Shown here piece by piece: positions 25,539-32,186 of a stretch of 33,039 bases of DNA. The notes under the pieces were generated by a model. The model worked only from the letters and a program-made list of their open reading frames with translations, was not told the origin of the DNA and did no database searches. The DNA is from Metaruminococcus_A sp900762715 (GTDB lineage Bacteria; Bacillota; Clostridia; Oscillospirales; Ruminococcaceae). Position 1 is the stretch's first letter, and the number at the start of each line of letters is the position of its first letter. Location: the NCBI GenBank assembly GCA_048204295.1, contig DBFBLF010000011.1, positions 1-33,039 on the forward strand, written 5' to 3'. The position numbers were made by a program, and so were the translations under genes.

Positions 25539-25715
25539 GTGTCAGAAATCAGAGTTAAAGATAACGAGTCTTTGGACAGCGCTTTGAGAAGATTTAAAAG
25601 ATCATGTGCAAAGTCGGGCGTTTTGGCTGAGGTTCGTAAGAGAGAGCATTACGAGAAACCTTCTGTAAAGCGTAAGAAAAAATCAGAGGCTGCACGTAAG
25701 CGTAAGTTCAAATAA
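25539..25715 (+). CDS. rpsU: 30S ribosomal protein S21 (bS21)
   Basis: A 58-residue basic protein that helps the 30S subunit engage mRNA. The product begins MSEIRVKDNESLDSALRRFKR and ends in a run of lysine/arginine clusters (KRKKKSEAARKRKFK), as in the family. The start is GTG at 25539, eight bases after the GGGAGGG site, and the length is standard. It is a single-gene unit with its own consensus promoter and terminator, and its ribosome site is inside a predicted hairpin, which suggests that its synthesis is controlled at translation. It is short enough to be missed by length-filtered gene finders. Confidence 0.95.
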   Translation: MSEIRVKDNESLDSALRRFKRSCAKSGVLAEVRKREHYEKPSVKRKKKSEAARKRKFK

Positions 25716-25744
25716 GAACTATTTGATTACTTAATTGGTACAGG

Positions 25745-25775
25745 AAAGCGAGCGCGAAAAGTGCTCGCTTTTTTG
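25745..25775 (+). terminator. Intrinsic terminator after rpsU
   Basis: Stem AAAGCGAGC (25745-25753) with GCTCGCTTT (25763-25771), extended inwards by two further pairs around a short A-rich loop, followed by TTTTG. It ends the rpsU transcript. Confidence 0.93.
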
Positions 25776-25789
25776 TTTCACTGTGAAAC
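25775..25789. repeat. 15-base near-palindrome before yqeG
   Basis: GTTTCAC, a central T, then GTGAAAC: perfect seven-base arms. The loop is too short for a full RNA stem, so if functional it is more likely a protein-binding site on DNA. It lies between the rpsU terminator and the yqeG ribosome site. A chance origin cannot be excluded. Confidence 0.4.
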
Positions 25790-25800
25790 GGGGGAAAGCG

Positions 25801-26307
25801 ATGTCAATTTTTATGCCGGATTATCTACTGCATTCGGTCCTTGATGTTACGCCCGAGTTTTTAAAAAGGCTGGATGTTTCCGCCGTTTTGCTGGATGTGG
25901 ACAATACTTTGGCGGTTTATGGAAAACCGGAACCGGCCCTGGGCATCCTTGAATGGATACAGACGCTGGAACAGGCTGGTATTTCTATGATTATCGTGTC
26001 CAATAATACAAGAGAACGGGTCGCGCCTTTTGCAGAGCGTTTGGGTTTGAATTTTGTTTGCTGGAGCTGCAAACCGCTTGGTTTTGGAATACGAAGGGCG
26101 TGCAGGCGTTTAAATGTAAGCCGCAAAGAGGCGGCGATGGTCGGCGACCAGATACTGACCGACGTTGTTGGTGGAAACCTTCAGCGGATGACAACGGTTC
26201 TGGTAGAGCCGTTTGAACTGGAGCAGTCCTTATTTTTTAAAGCGAAACGAAGATGGGAACGCAAATACCGGGAACGTTACCGGGCAAAGGAGGAACAAAA
26301 AGTATGA
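25801..26307 (+). CDS. yqeG: YqeG-family HAD phosphatase (class IIIA)
   Basis: A 168-residue haloacid-dehalogenase-fold phosphatase. The nucleophile motif is LLDVDNTLAVY (D32, D34, T36), motif II IIVSNNTRERV, and motif III VGDQILTDVVGGN. The natural substrate of YqeG is not established to my knowledge. The frame is open from 25735, but that would run through the rpsU terminator, so the ATG at 25801, preceded by GGGGGAAAG, is chosen. The stop overlaps the start of the next gene (ATGA). In Bacillus subtilis yqeG heads the yqeG-yqeH-aroE-yqeI-nadD-yqeK cluster; here it is separated from the yhbY-nadD-yqeK part by about 6 kb and no yqeH is seen. Confidence 0.92.
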   Translation: MSIFMPDYLLHSVLDVTPEFLKRLDVSAVLLDVDNTLAVYGKPEPALGILEWIQTLEQAGISMIIVSNNTRERVAPFAERLGLNFVCWSCKPLGFGIRRACRRLNVSRKEAAMVGDQILTDVVGGNLQRMTTVLVEPFELEQSLFFKAKRRWERKYRERYRAKEEQKV

Positions 26308-27164
26308 GTGCTTTTTTTGGACCGGCGGGTAATTCCCAGAGTTTTACAGAGCAGGGGTTTAAACGGAATGACCAAGTGCCGGAATATCTGGCTCAGTTTG
26401 GACTCAACGCTTATGAATATCAATGCGGTCATGGTGTGCGGGTTAACCCCCAGGCTGCAGAAAAACTCAAAATAAATGCCGCGGAAAAGGGAATCAGGCT
26501 TTCTCTGCATTCCCCGTATTATATTTCACTTTCCAGCGTAGAGAAGGAAAAGCGGGATAACAGTATCAATTATGTGCTGCAAAGCGCCCGCGCTGCAAAA
26601 CTGATCGGTGCGGACCGGGTGGTCGTCCATTCGGGTTCTTGCGGTAAAATGACCCGTGAAGAGGCGCTTGAACTCGCAAAAGACACGGTTTTACGCTGCC
26701 TAAAAGCAATGGACGAAGAAGGCCTTGGGGACATTGCGTTCTGCCCGGAAACAATGGGGAAGATTAACCAGCTTGGAAACCTAAGTGAAGTGCTCTCCCT
26801 CTGTGAGCTGGACGAACGCCTGATACCGTGTATCGACTTTGGACATCTCAACGCACGCACGCTTGGCGGCGTCAATTCGCAGGAGAGTTTTTTGAGTATA
26901 CTGGATGCGATTGAAAACCGTTTAGGATCAGACCGCCTGAAACGGTTCCATTCTCATTTCAGTAAAATCGAGTATACAAATAACGGCGGTGAAAAACGCC
27001 ACTTGACCTTTGAAGATACCGTATACGGCCCGGATTTTGAGCCGTTGGCAGAGCTTATAGCAAAGAAAAATCTTTCGCCTGTCTTTATCTGTGAATCTGC
27101 GGGAACTCAGGCTGAGGATGCACACGCTATGATGGCGCTCTACCATAAATATTGTGAAGACTGA
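26304..27164 (+). CDS. Endonuclease IV-like TIM-barrel protein (AP endonuclease family 2)
   Basis: A 286-residue TIM barrel of the endonuclease IV/sugar-phosphate isomerase superfamily. Endonuclease IV cuts DNA at abasic sites using three zinc ions. Candidate ligands in place are H69 (LSLHSPYY), H109 (VVVHSGS), E149 (CPETMG), D178 and H181 (CIDFGHLNA), H216 or H218 (RFHSHFS), H233 (EKRHLTF) and E264 (ICESAG). The aspartate two residues before the H233 equivalent (D229 in Escherichia coli Nfo) is replaced by K231, with E230 next to it. AP-endonuclease activity is thus likely but not certain; a related hydrolase or isomerase remains possible. The ATG at 26304 is chosen over the open frame upstream because AAAGGAGG precedes it and it overlaps the yqeG stop by four bases. 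Confidence 0.85.
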   Translation: MSAFFGPAGNSQSFTEQGFKRNDQVPEYLAQFGLNAYEYQCGHGVRVNPQAAEKLKINAAEKGIRLSLHSPYYISLSSVEKEKRDNSINYVLQSARAAKLIGADRVVVHSGSCGKMTREEALELAKDTVLRCLKAMDEEGLGDIAFCPETMGKINQLGNLSEVLSLCELDERLIPCIDFGHLNARTLGGVNSQESFLSILDAIENRLGSDRLKRFHSHFSKIEYTNNGGEKRHLTFEDTVYGPDFEPLAELIAKKNLSPVFICESAGTQAEDAHAMMALYHKYCED

Positions 27165-27179
27165 GAAGGGGTAATTTTC

Positions 27180-27614
27180 ATGAGAAAAAAGGTAATTGTC
27201 ATCCATGGGCCGAATATCAATATGACGGGAGAACGTGAAACCAACATTTACGGAAAAGAAACGCTCGAGGACATCAACCGAAGCATTATTGCCCACGCAA
27301 ACGACCTGGGGCTTGACTGTGAGACCTTCCAGTCGAACCATGAGGGCGCGATTATTGATAAGATTCATTTAATCCGGAACCAGTGCGATGGGGTCGTTAT
27401 CAATGCGGGCGCTTATACCCACTATAGCTATGCAATCCGCGATGCGATTGCCCTTTTGAAAATCCCGTGTATTGAAGTTCATCTTTCCAACATTCACAAC
27501 CGCGAAGAATTCCGGCATCATTCAGTAATCGCACCGGTCTGTGTTGGCCAAATTGCGGGTTTTGGCAAATACAGCTACCTGTTGGCGCTGGACGGTCTAA
27601 AACCGCTTCTGTAG
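27180..27614 (+). CDS. aroQ: 3-dehydroquinate dehydratase, type II
   Basis: Third step of the shikimate pathway; the type II enzyme is a dodecamer unrelated to AroD. The 144-residue protein has the full active site at the usual numbering: N12 (GPNINM), R19 and Y24 (GERETNIYG), N75 and H81 (INAGAYTH), E99 and H101 (IEVHLSN) and R112 (EEFRHHS). The N-terminal loop reads NMTGERET instead of the common NLLGxREP, a mild variation that keeps the catalytic Arg and Tyr. GAAGGGG precedes the ATG. It follows the endonuclease IV-like gene by 15 bases and precedes an aminopeptidase gene. No other shikimate genes are in the window. Confidence 0.95.
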   Translation: MRKKVIVIHGPNINMTGERETNIYGKETLEDINRSIIAHANDLGLDCETFQSNHEGAIIDKIHLIRNQCDGVVINAGAYTHYSYAIRDAIALLKIPCIEVHLSNIHNREEFRHHSVIAPVCVGQIAGFGKYSYLLALDGLKPLL

Positions 27615-27634
27615 TAAGAAAGGGGATAAGCGCG

Positions 27635-28714
27635 ATGTGGGACTGTAGGGAACAGCTTCAAAAAGCGGCGGCGTTGATTCCGCAGGGGGTTGACGCTGCA
27701 CTTATAACTTCGGACGTCAGCAGACAGTACCTGCTGCATTTTCCCTCAACGGCGGGATACCTGCTTTTGTCACAAGAGCGGGCGGTTTTTCTTGTGGATT
27801 CCCGTTATACGGAAAAGGCTGAAAAGACGTTTTCCGGCTGTGAAATCGTACTCCTCACCTCGGTTTCCAAACAGTTAAAAGAGTATTTTGAAACCTGGAA
27901 AGTCAAAACGCTGGCAGTGGAAAGTTCTTTTATGACACTGCGGGAGTACAACCGTTTCCAAAAACTTTTTCCAGAGATTGAAATTCTTCGTTCCAACCAG
28001 TTTGACAACGGCCTTTTAAAAATGCGAAGTGTTAAGTCCGCCGAGGAAATTCAGAGGATGAAAGCGGCGCAGAAAATTACCGACTCGGTATTTGAAAAAA
28101 TCTGCGGTTTTATTGCGCCGGGCGTTACGGAAAAAGAGATCGCCGCCCGGATGGAATATGAAATGAAGCTGTTGGGGGCGGACGGTTTTGCCTTTGATAC
28201 CATTGTCGTTTCGGGGAAAAATTCTTCAATGCCGCACGGCACGCCTTCCTCTAAAAAGGTGGAGGCGGGCAACTTTATTACCATGGATTTCGGCGCAATG
28301 CTTGACGGTTATATGAGCGATATGACCCGGACTGTCGCCGTTGGAAAAGCTGGGGAAGAGGAACGGCGCGTTTATGAAACAGTGCTGGAAGCACAGCGGG
28401 AAGCGTTTAATATGATCCGCCCCGGTGCAGTCTGCATGGATGTAGACAAAGCGGCGCGCACCTTTATTGCAGACGCCGGCTATGGTGGCTATTTTGGGCA
28501 CGGGTTGGGGCACAGCCTGGGTGTTGAAATTCATGAATCGCCTGCTTTTAACATGAGTGATCTCACTGAATTGGAGCCGGGAATGGTTCTTTCGGTTGAG
28601 CCGGGAATTTACCTGCCGGGAAAATTCGGCGTCCGGATTGAAGACGTAATAGCCGTTACCGAAAACGGGTTTGAAAACCTGACCAAAAGTCCAAAAGAGC
28701 TGTTGGAGCTGTAA
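27635..28714 (+). CDS. M24-family Xaa-Pro aminopeptidase
   Basis: Cytosolic metallopeptidase that removes the residue before a proline. The 359-residue protein has a creatinase-like N-terminal domain (about 1-130) and a pita-bread catalytic domain. The five metal ligands are visible: D218 and D229 (MDFGAMLDGYMSDMTRT), H293 (GHGLGHSLG), E322 (SVEPGIYLPG) and E336 (RIEDVI). H289 and the HGTPS segment also match. There is no signal peptide. It lies directly upstream of efp, an arrangement also seen in Bacillus subtilis (yqhT-efp). AAAGGGG precedes the ATG. Confidence 0.95.
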   Translation: MWDCREQLQKAAALIPQGVDAALITSDVSRQYLLHFPSTAGYLLLSQERAVFLVDSRYTEKAEKTFSGCEIVLLTSVSKQLKEYFETWKVKTLAVESSFMTLREYNRFQKLFPEIEILRSNQFDNGLLKMRSVKSAEEIQRMKAAQKITDSVFEKICGFIAPGVTEKEIAARMEYEMKLLGADGFAFDTIVVSGKNSSMPHGTPSSKKVEAGNFITMDFGAMLDGYMSDMTRTVAVGKAGEEERRVYETVLEAQREAFNMIRPGAVCMDVDKAARTFIADAGYGGYFGHGLGHSLGVEIHESPAFNMSDLTELEPGMVLSVEPGIYLPGKFGVRIEDVIAVTENGFENLTKSPKELLEL

Positions 28715-28780
28715 TATTTGATATTGCGGTAGAAAAAGGCCTAAATATGCAAAAAATGGCGGTGACTCTGTATTTCCCAC

Positions 28781-28809
28781 TTGTAATTATCAGGGTTTTA
28801 GTATAGAAT
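28781..28809 (+). promoter_or_regulatory. Possible weak promoter of efp
   Basis: TTGTAA (28781-28786) and TAGAAT (28804-28809) with a 17-base spacer in the 132-base gap between the aminopeptidase and efp genes. Two mismatches at -35 and one at -10. Nothing else is recognisable in this gap; readthrough from upstream is also possible because no terminator is seen. Confidence 0.35.
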
Positions 28810-28846
28810 AGGAACATAAGAATTGAAAGATGACGGAGGTTTATCT

Positions 28847-29404
28847 ATGATATCTGCAGGCGAATTCAGAAACGGCATTACTTTTGATATGGACGGCAAC
28901 GTTTACCAGGTAATTGAGTTTCAGCACGTAAAGCCGGGTAAAGGCGCTGCGTTTGTCCGCACCAAAATTAAGAATGTTATTTCCGGCGCGGTAACTGAAA
29001 GAACGTTCAACCCGACTGAGAAATTTGAAAATGCCTTTGTTGAAAGAAAAGAAATGGAATATTCTTATAATGACGGCAACCTTTATTATTTTATGGATCT
29101 GGAAACCTACGAACTGATCCCGATTGACGAGTCCAAACTTGGCGATGCTTTCCGCTTTGTCAAGGAAAACATGACCTGTAAAGTCCTTTCATACAAGGGG
29201 AATGTTTTTGGAATTGAGCCGCCGAACTTTGTTGAACTTGAAGTCACCGAAACCGATCCGGGCTTTAAAGGCGATACCGCTACCAACGCGACCAAGCCTG
29301 CCGTTGTTGAGACCGGGGCTGAAATCCGCGTACCGCTCTTTATTGACCAGGGCGACCGTGTCCGGATTGATACAAGAACCGGCGAGTATATGGAGCGTGC
29401 ATAA
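28847..29404 (+). CDS. efp: Elongation factor P
   Basis: EF-P binds between the P and E sites and rescues ribosomes stalled at polyproline. The 185-residue protein has the three-domain plan, with K32 at the loop tip in HVKPGKGAAFVRTK, the position that carries 5-aminopentanolylation in Bacillus subtilis. The domain II/III signature ETDPGFKGDTATNATKPAVVETG is also clear. The frame extends a few codons upstream, but the ATG at 28847 with GGAGG (28835-28839) gives the family start MISAGEFRNG. No epmA/epmB-type or ymfI-type modification gene is in the window. Confidence 0.97.
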   Translation: MISAGEFRNGITFDMDGNVYQVIEFQHVKPGKGAAFVRTKIKNVISGAVTERTFNPTEKFENAFVERKEMEYSYNDGNLYYFMDLETYELIPIDESKLGDAFRFVKENMTCKVLSYKGNVFGIEPPNFVELEVTETDPGFKGDTATNATKPAVVETGAEIRVPLFIDQGDRVRIDTRTGEYMERA

Positions 29405-29469
29405 ATTTTATTGTTTTGACGATACTCTTTGTGCCCTTGTAAACAAATTATATTTTGAGGAGGCATTTC

Positions 29470-29901
29470 ATGAATATTGCAGAGAAAGTCGCTTACCTGC
29501 GCGGGCTGTTAAAAGGCCTGTCTTTTGATGAGGATTCCAAAGAAGCCAAGGTTTTTGATGCGATTATCGATACACTTGATGAAATCGCGATGGCGATTAC
29601 CGACTTGGAGGAAAACCAGGGCGAATTGGAAGAGCTGGTTTCTATTATTGACGAGGACTTGGGCGAGCTTGAAGACGATTATTACGACCTTGACGATGAC
29701 GAGGATGACGGCGACTTCGAAGAGGAATATTATGAAGTTGTTTGCCCGACCTGCGGCGACACCATCTGCCTGAATGAAGAGATGCTTGACGACGGCGAAA
29801 TGGCCTGTCCGAACTGCGGGGAACATCTGGAGTTCGACCTGGATGATGTTGAAACGTGCGATTGTGAGCACGAAGGCTGCGACTGCGGCTGCAAAGAATA
29901 A
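29470..29901 (+). CDS. Acidic zinc-ribbon protein, CD1247-like, unknown function
   Basis: A 143-residue, very acidic protein. Residues 1-65 are a predicted helical domain (MNIAEKVAYLRGLLKGLSFD... DTLDEIAMAITDLEEN) that resembles the conserved N-terminal domain named after Clostridioides CD1247. Residues 66-90 are almost all Asp/Glu/Tyr. A two-knuckle zinc ribbon follows (C92-x2-C95, C113-x2-C116), and then a cysteine-rich tail with C130, C132, C137, C139 and C141, which could bind a further metal ion. There is no membrane segment. The ATG at 29470 is chosen for GAGGAGG just upstream. It directly follows efp and precedes an FMN riboswitch. Function is unknown; I name the family from memory and with moderate certainty. 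Confidence 0.85.
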   Translation: MNIAEKVAYLRGLLKGLSFDEDSKEAKVFDAIIDTLDEIAMAITDLEENQGELEELVSIIDEDLGELEDDYYDLDDDEDDGDFEEEYYEVVCPTCGDTICLNEEMLDDGEMACPNCGEHLEFDLDDVETCDCEHEGCDCGCKE

Positions 29902-29922
29902 TAGTCCTGGAAATTTAATCCG

Positions 29923-29928
29923 TATAAT
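29923..29928 (+). promoter_or_regulatory. Candidate -10 box ahead of the FMN riboswitch
   Basis: A perfect TATAAT, 13 bases before the riboswitch. No convincing -35 box is found 16-18 bases upstream (AATAGT region), and there is no TGn extension, so this is a tentative promoter. A promoter is expected here because the riboswitch needs its own transcript start. Confidence 0.4.
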
Positions 29929-29940
29929 TTAATAGTTGTC

Positions 29941-30060
29941 TGTTTCGGGGCGGAGTGAAATTCTCCACCGGTGGTAATGAGCAAGCTGCTCTAGTCCACG
30001 CGCTTTTGGCTGATCTGGTGCGATTCCAGAACCGACGGTATAGTCCGGATGAAAGAAACG
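29941..30060 (+). ncRNA. FMN riboswitch (RFN element)
   Basis: Close match to the RFN consensus: GGGGCGGAGTGAAATTCTCC, ACCGGTGGTAATGAG, GATCTGGTGCGATTCCAGA, CCGACGGTATAGTCCGGATG and the closing GAAAGAAAC. P1 forms between TGTTTC (29941-29946) and GAAACG (30055-30060). FMN binding to this six-stem aptamer is known to favour termination. Here a terminator follows at 30084, ahead of the riboflavin transporter gene, so high FMN should shut off riboflavin uptake. Confidence 0.97.
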
Positions 30061-30083
30061 GAAACACCTTTTGTTTTCGCGCG

Positions 30084-30115
30084 CCCCCAGACTTGGTTCT
30101 GGGGGTTTTTGTTTT
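30084..30115 (+). terminator. Terminator of the FMN riboswitch
   Basis: Stem CCCCCAGA (30084-30091) with TCTGGGGG (30098-30105), loop CTTGGT, followed by TTTTTGTTTT. It lies between the aptamer and the ribU start codon and is the expression platform. Confidence 0.93.
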
Positions 30116-30165
30116 CCAAAACAGCCTCTATTGATTATAAATTAATAATTCATGGAGGGATTCTA

Positions 30166-30717
30166 ATGTCCAATGTAAGCATGTCCACCCGTAAACTCTG
30201 TACCCTTGGCCTTTTGGGCGCTATATCGGTTGTACTGGTAGCGTTCATCCACTTTCCTGTTTTTCCGTTGACGCCCTTTTTGGAATATGACCCCGCAGAT
30301 ATTCCGATTTTTATCGGTACTCTGTTTTATGGACCGGTAGCAGGTCTCTTTCTGACAGTTATCGTTTCAGTTGTGCAGGGACTGACTGTGAGTGCCGCAA
30401 GCGGAGTGATCGGAATTATTATGCATATTGTGGCTACAGGAAGTTTTGTGTTGGTTTTCGGGCTTCTTACCAGAAAAAATAAAAGCATAAAGCGTTCCAT
30501 TATCGCCCTTGTTTTGGGGATTGTAACCTGGACTGCGGTTATGGTGTTGTGGAACCTTCTCCTGACGCCGGTATTTATGGGAACGCCGGTCGATGCGGTA
30601 CTTGAGTTGATACTCCCTGCAATCCTGCCGTTCAATTTGATTAAGGCGGGGGTCAATGGAGTCGTTGCGCTTTTAGTCGGCAAGTCCGTCAAGGCAATTG
30701 TGAAAAGAGAATTCTAA
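30166..30717 (+). CDS. ribU: RibU, riboflavin-binding S component of an ECF transporter
   Basis: A 183-residue integral membrane protein with about six hydrophobic segments (for example LGLLGAISVVLVAFIHFPVF, VAGLFLTVIVSVVQGL, IIALVLGIVTWTAVMVLWNL) and the S-component features FLEYDPADIPIFIGTLFYGP near the N-terminus. The preceding FMN riboswitch identifies the substrate as riboflavin/FMN. It would work with the shared EcfA/EcfA'/EcfT energising module, which is not in this window. The frame extends upstream into the riboswitch, but the ATG at 30166 has GGAGGG at 30154-30159 and gives the family start. There is no partner gene downstream; the next transcript begins at once. Confidence 0.95.
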   Translation: MSNVSMSTRKLCTLGLLGAISVVLVAFIHFPVFPLTPFLEYDPADIPIFIGTLFYGPVAGLFLTVIVSVVQGLTVSAASGVIGIIMHIVATGSFVLVFGLLTRKNKSIKRSIIALVLGIVTWTAVMVLWNLLLTPVFMGTPVDAVLELILPAILPFNLIKAGVNGVVALLVGKSVKAIVKREF

Positions 30718-30722
30718 ATTGC

Positions 30723-30751
30723 TTGACAAGCCTTACATATTTCTATATAAT
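30723..30751 (+). promoter_or_regulatory. Sigma-A promoter of metK
   Basis: Perfect TTGACA (30723-30728) and TATAAT (30746-30751) with a 17-base spacer, five bases after the ribU stop. The predicted start is about 30757-30759, just before the SAM riboswitch. Confidence 0.93.
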
Positions 30752-30769
30752 ATAAAAGAACAAAAGAAT

Positions 30770-30867
30770 AACCTTATCAAGAGTGGCTGAGGAATCAGGT
30801 CCTATGAAGCCCGGCAACCTTTTCAGTAAGGTGCCAAATCCTGCGGTGTAAACCGAAAGATGAGGAA
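30770..30867 (+). ncRNA. SAM-I riboswitch (S box)
   Basis: Matches the S-box consensus closely: CTTATCAAGAGTGGCTGAGG, the ACTGGCC-like TCAGGTCCTATGAAGCCCGG, CAACCTTTTCAGTAAGGTGCC, AAATCCTGC and GAAAGATGAGG. P1 pairs CTTATC (30773-30778) with GATGAG (30859-30864). S-adenosylmethionine binding is known to stabilise P1 and allow termination. A small AACAT/ATGTT stem (30866-30882) and a terminator follow, so metK should be expressed when S-adenosylmethionine is low. Confidence 0.98.
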
Positions 30868-30884
30868 CATACGTTTAATGTTTC

Positions 30885-30911
30885 AGCACTCGGTTATGCC
30901 GGGTGCTTTTG
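30885..30911 (+). terminator. Terminator of the SAM riboswitch
   Basis: Stem AGCACTCGG (30885-30893) with CCGGGTGCT (30899-30907), one G-T wobble, loop TTATG, then TTTTG TTTT. It lies between the aptamer and metK. Confidence 0.93.
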
Positions 30912-30953
30912 TTTTACCATTTAAACTTATATTATTTTGATGGGGGTACTTAC

Positions 30954-32135
30954 ATGGCAAAATTCTTGTTTACTTCTGAGTCTGTAACTGAGGGGCATCC
31001 GGATAAAATCTGCGACCAGATTTCTGATGCTGTCCTTGACGCGCTTTTGGAGCAGGATCCAATGTCTAGGGTTGCCTGCGAAACTACTACAACTACCGGT
31101 CTTGTAAATGTAATGGGTGAAATTACTACAAACGCCTATGTTGATATTCCGAAGATTGCGCGCCAGGTTGTCCTCGATATTGGTTACGACCGTGCGAAAT
31201 ATGGCTTTGACGGGAATACCTGCGCTGTCGTCACTTCAATCGACGAACAGTCCAGCGACATCGCAATGGGCGTTAACAAGGCGCTTGAAGTACGTGACGG
31301 TTCGGATGAGGACACCGATTCCACCGGCGCCGGCGACCAGGGCATGATGTTTGGTTACGCCTGTGATGAAACCCCGGAGCTGATGCCGATGCCGATTTCC
31401 CTTGCCCATAAGCTGGCGCTCCGCCTGACTGAGGTGCGTAAAAACGGGACTCTTCCGTATCTCCGGCCGGATGGAAAGACCCAGGTGACCGTTGAATACG
31501 TGGACGGCGTTCCAAAGCGTGTTGATGCAATTGTTGTTTCTTCCCAGCACAGCGATGCGGTTTCGCTTGAGCAAATCCGCGCTGATATCATTGAGGATGT
31601 TATCCGTCCGGTTGTCCCTGCTGAGTTGATTGATGAAAACACTAAGTATTATGTCAATCCCACCGGCCGGTTCGTTATTGGCGGCCCGCAGGGTGACAGC
31701 GGCCTGACTGGCCGTAAAATCATAGTTGACACCTACGGTGGTTACGCCCGCCACGGCGGCGGTGCTTTCTCTGGCAAGGATCCGACAAAAGTTGACCGCA
31801 GCGCCGCTTATGCGGCCCGCTGGGTTGCGAAAAATATTGTCGCGGCCGGTCTTGCCAAAAAGTGTGAGGTAGAGCTTGCCTACGCCATTGGCGTTGCTCA
31901 TCCGGTTTCTGTCATGGTAGACAGCTTTGGCACCGGCGTTGTTTCGGACGAAAAACTCGCAGATGCTGTCAATGAAGTGTTTGATCTTCGTCCGGCGGCG
32001 ATTATCCGCCAGCTCGACTTGAGAAAACCAATCTACCGCAAGCTTGCCGCCTACGGCCATATGGGCAGGGAAGACCTGGGCGTTACTTGGGAGAAAACCG
32101 ACAGGGTTGAAGCATTGAAAGCAGCAATTAAATAA
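30954..32135 (+). CDS. metK: S-adenosylmethionine synthetase
   Basis: Makes S-adenosylmethionine from methionine and ATP. The 393-residue protein has the family signatures TSESVTEGHPDKICDQISDA at the N-terminus, GAGDQGMMFGYA (residues ~121-132), VVSSQHSD, GRFVIGGPQGDSGLTGRKIIVDTYGG and GGGAFSGKDPTKVDRSAAY. The frame is open from 30903, but that would start inside the riboswitch terminator; the ATG at 30954 has GGGGGT eight bases upstream. It is a single-gene transcript with its own promoter, SAM-I riboswitch and terminator, so the product represses its own synthesis. The product also serves the methyltransferases and radical SAM enzyme elsewhere in this window. Confidence 0.98.
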   Translation: MAKFLFTSESVTEGHPDKICDQISDAVLDALLEQDPMSRVACETTTTTGLVNVMGEITTNAYVDIPKIARQVVLDIGYDRAKYGFDGNTCAVVTSIDEQSSDIAMGVNKALEVRDGSDEDTDSTGAGDQGMMFGYACDETPELMPMPISLAHKLALRLTEVRKNGTLPYLRPDGKTQVTVEYVDGVPKRVDAIVVSSQHSDAVSLEQIRADIIEDVIRPVVPAELIDENTKYYVNPTGRFVIGGPQGDSGLTGRKIIVDTYGGYARHGGGAFSGKDPTKVDRSAAYAARWVAKNIVAAGLAKKCEVELAYAIGVAHPVSVMVDSFGTGVVSDEKLADAVNEVFDLRPAAIIRQLDLRKPIYRKLAAYGHMGREDLGVTWEKTDRVEALKAAIK

Positions 32136-32140
32136 TAAAA

Positions 32141-32168
32141 AGGGGCTGTCACAAGACGGCCTCTTTTT
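32141..32168 (+). terminator. Intrinsic terminator after metK
   Basis: Stem AGGGGCTGTC (32141-32150) with GACGGCCTCT (32155-32164), two wobble pairs, loop ACAA, running into TTTTTGTTTTT. The ribosome site of the next gene (GGAGG, 32175-32179) begins right after the T-tract. Confidence 0.92.
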
Positions 32169-32186
32169 GTTTTTGGAGGTTCAGCA

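Noticed and set aside
28747..28801. Hydrophobic 17-codon frame upstream of efp
   Set aside because: No ribosome site and no evidence of conservation; chance frames of this size are common.
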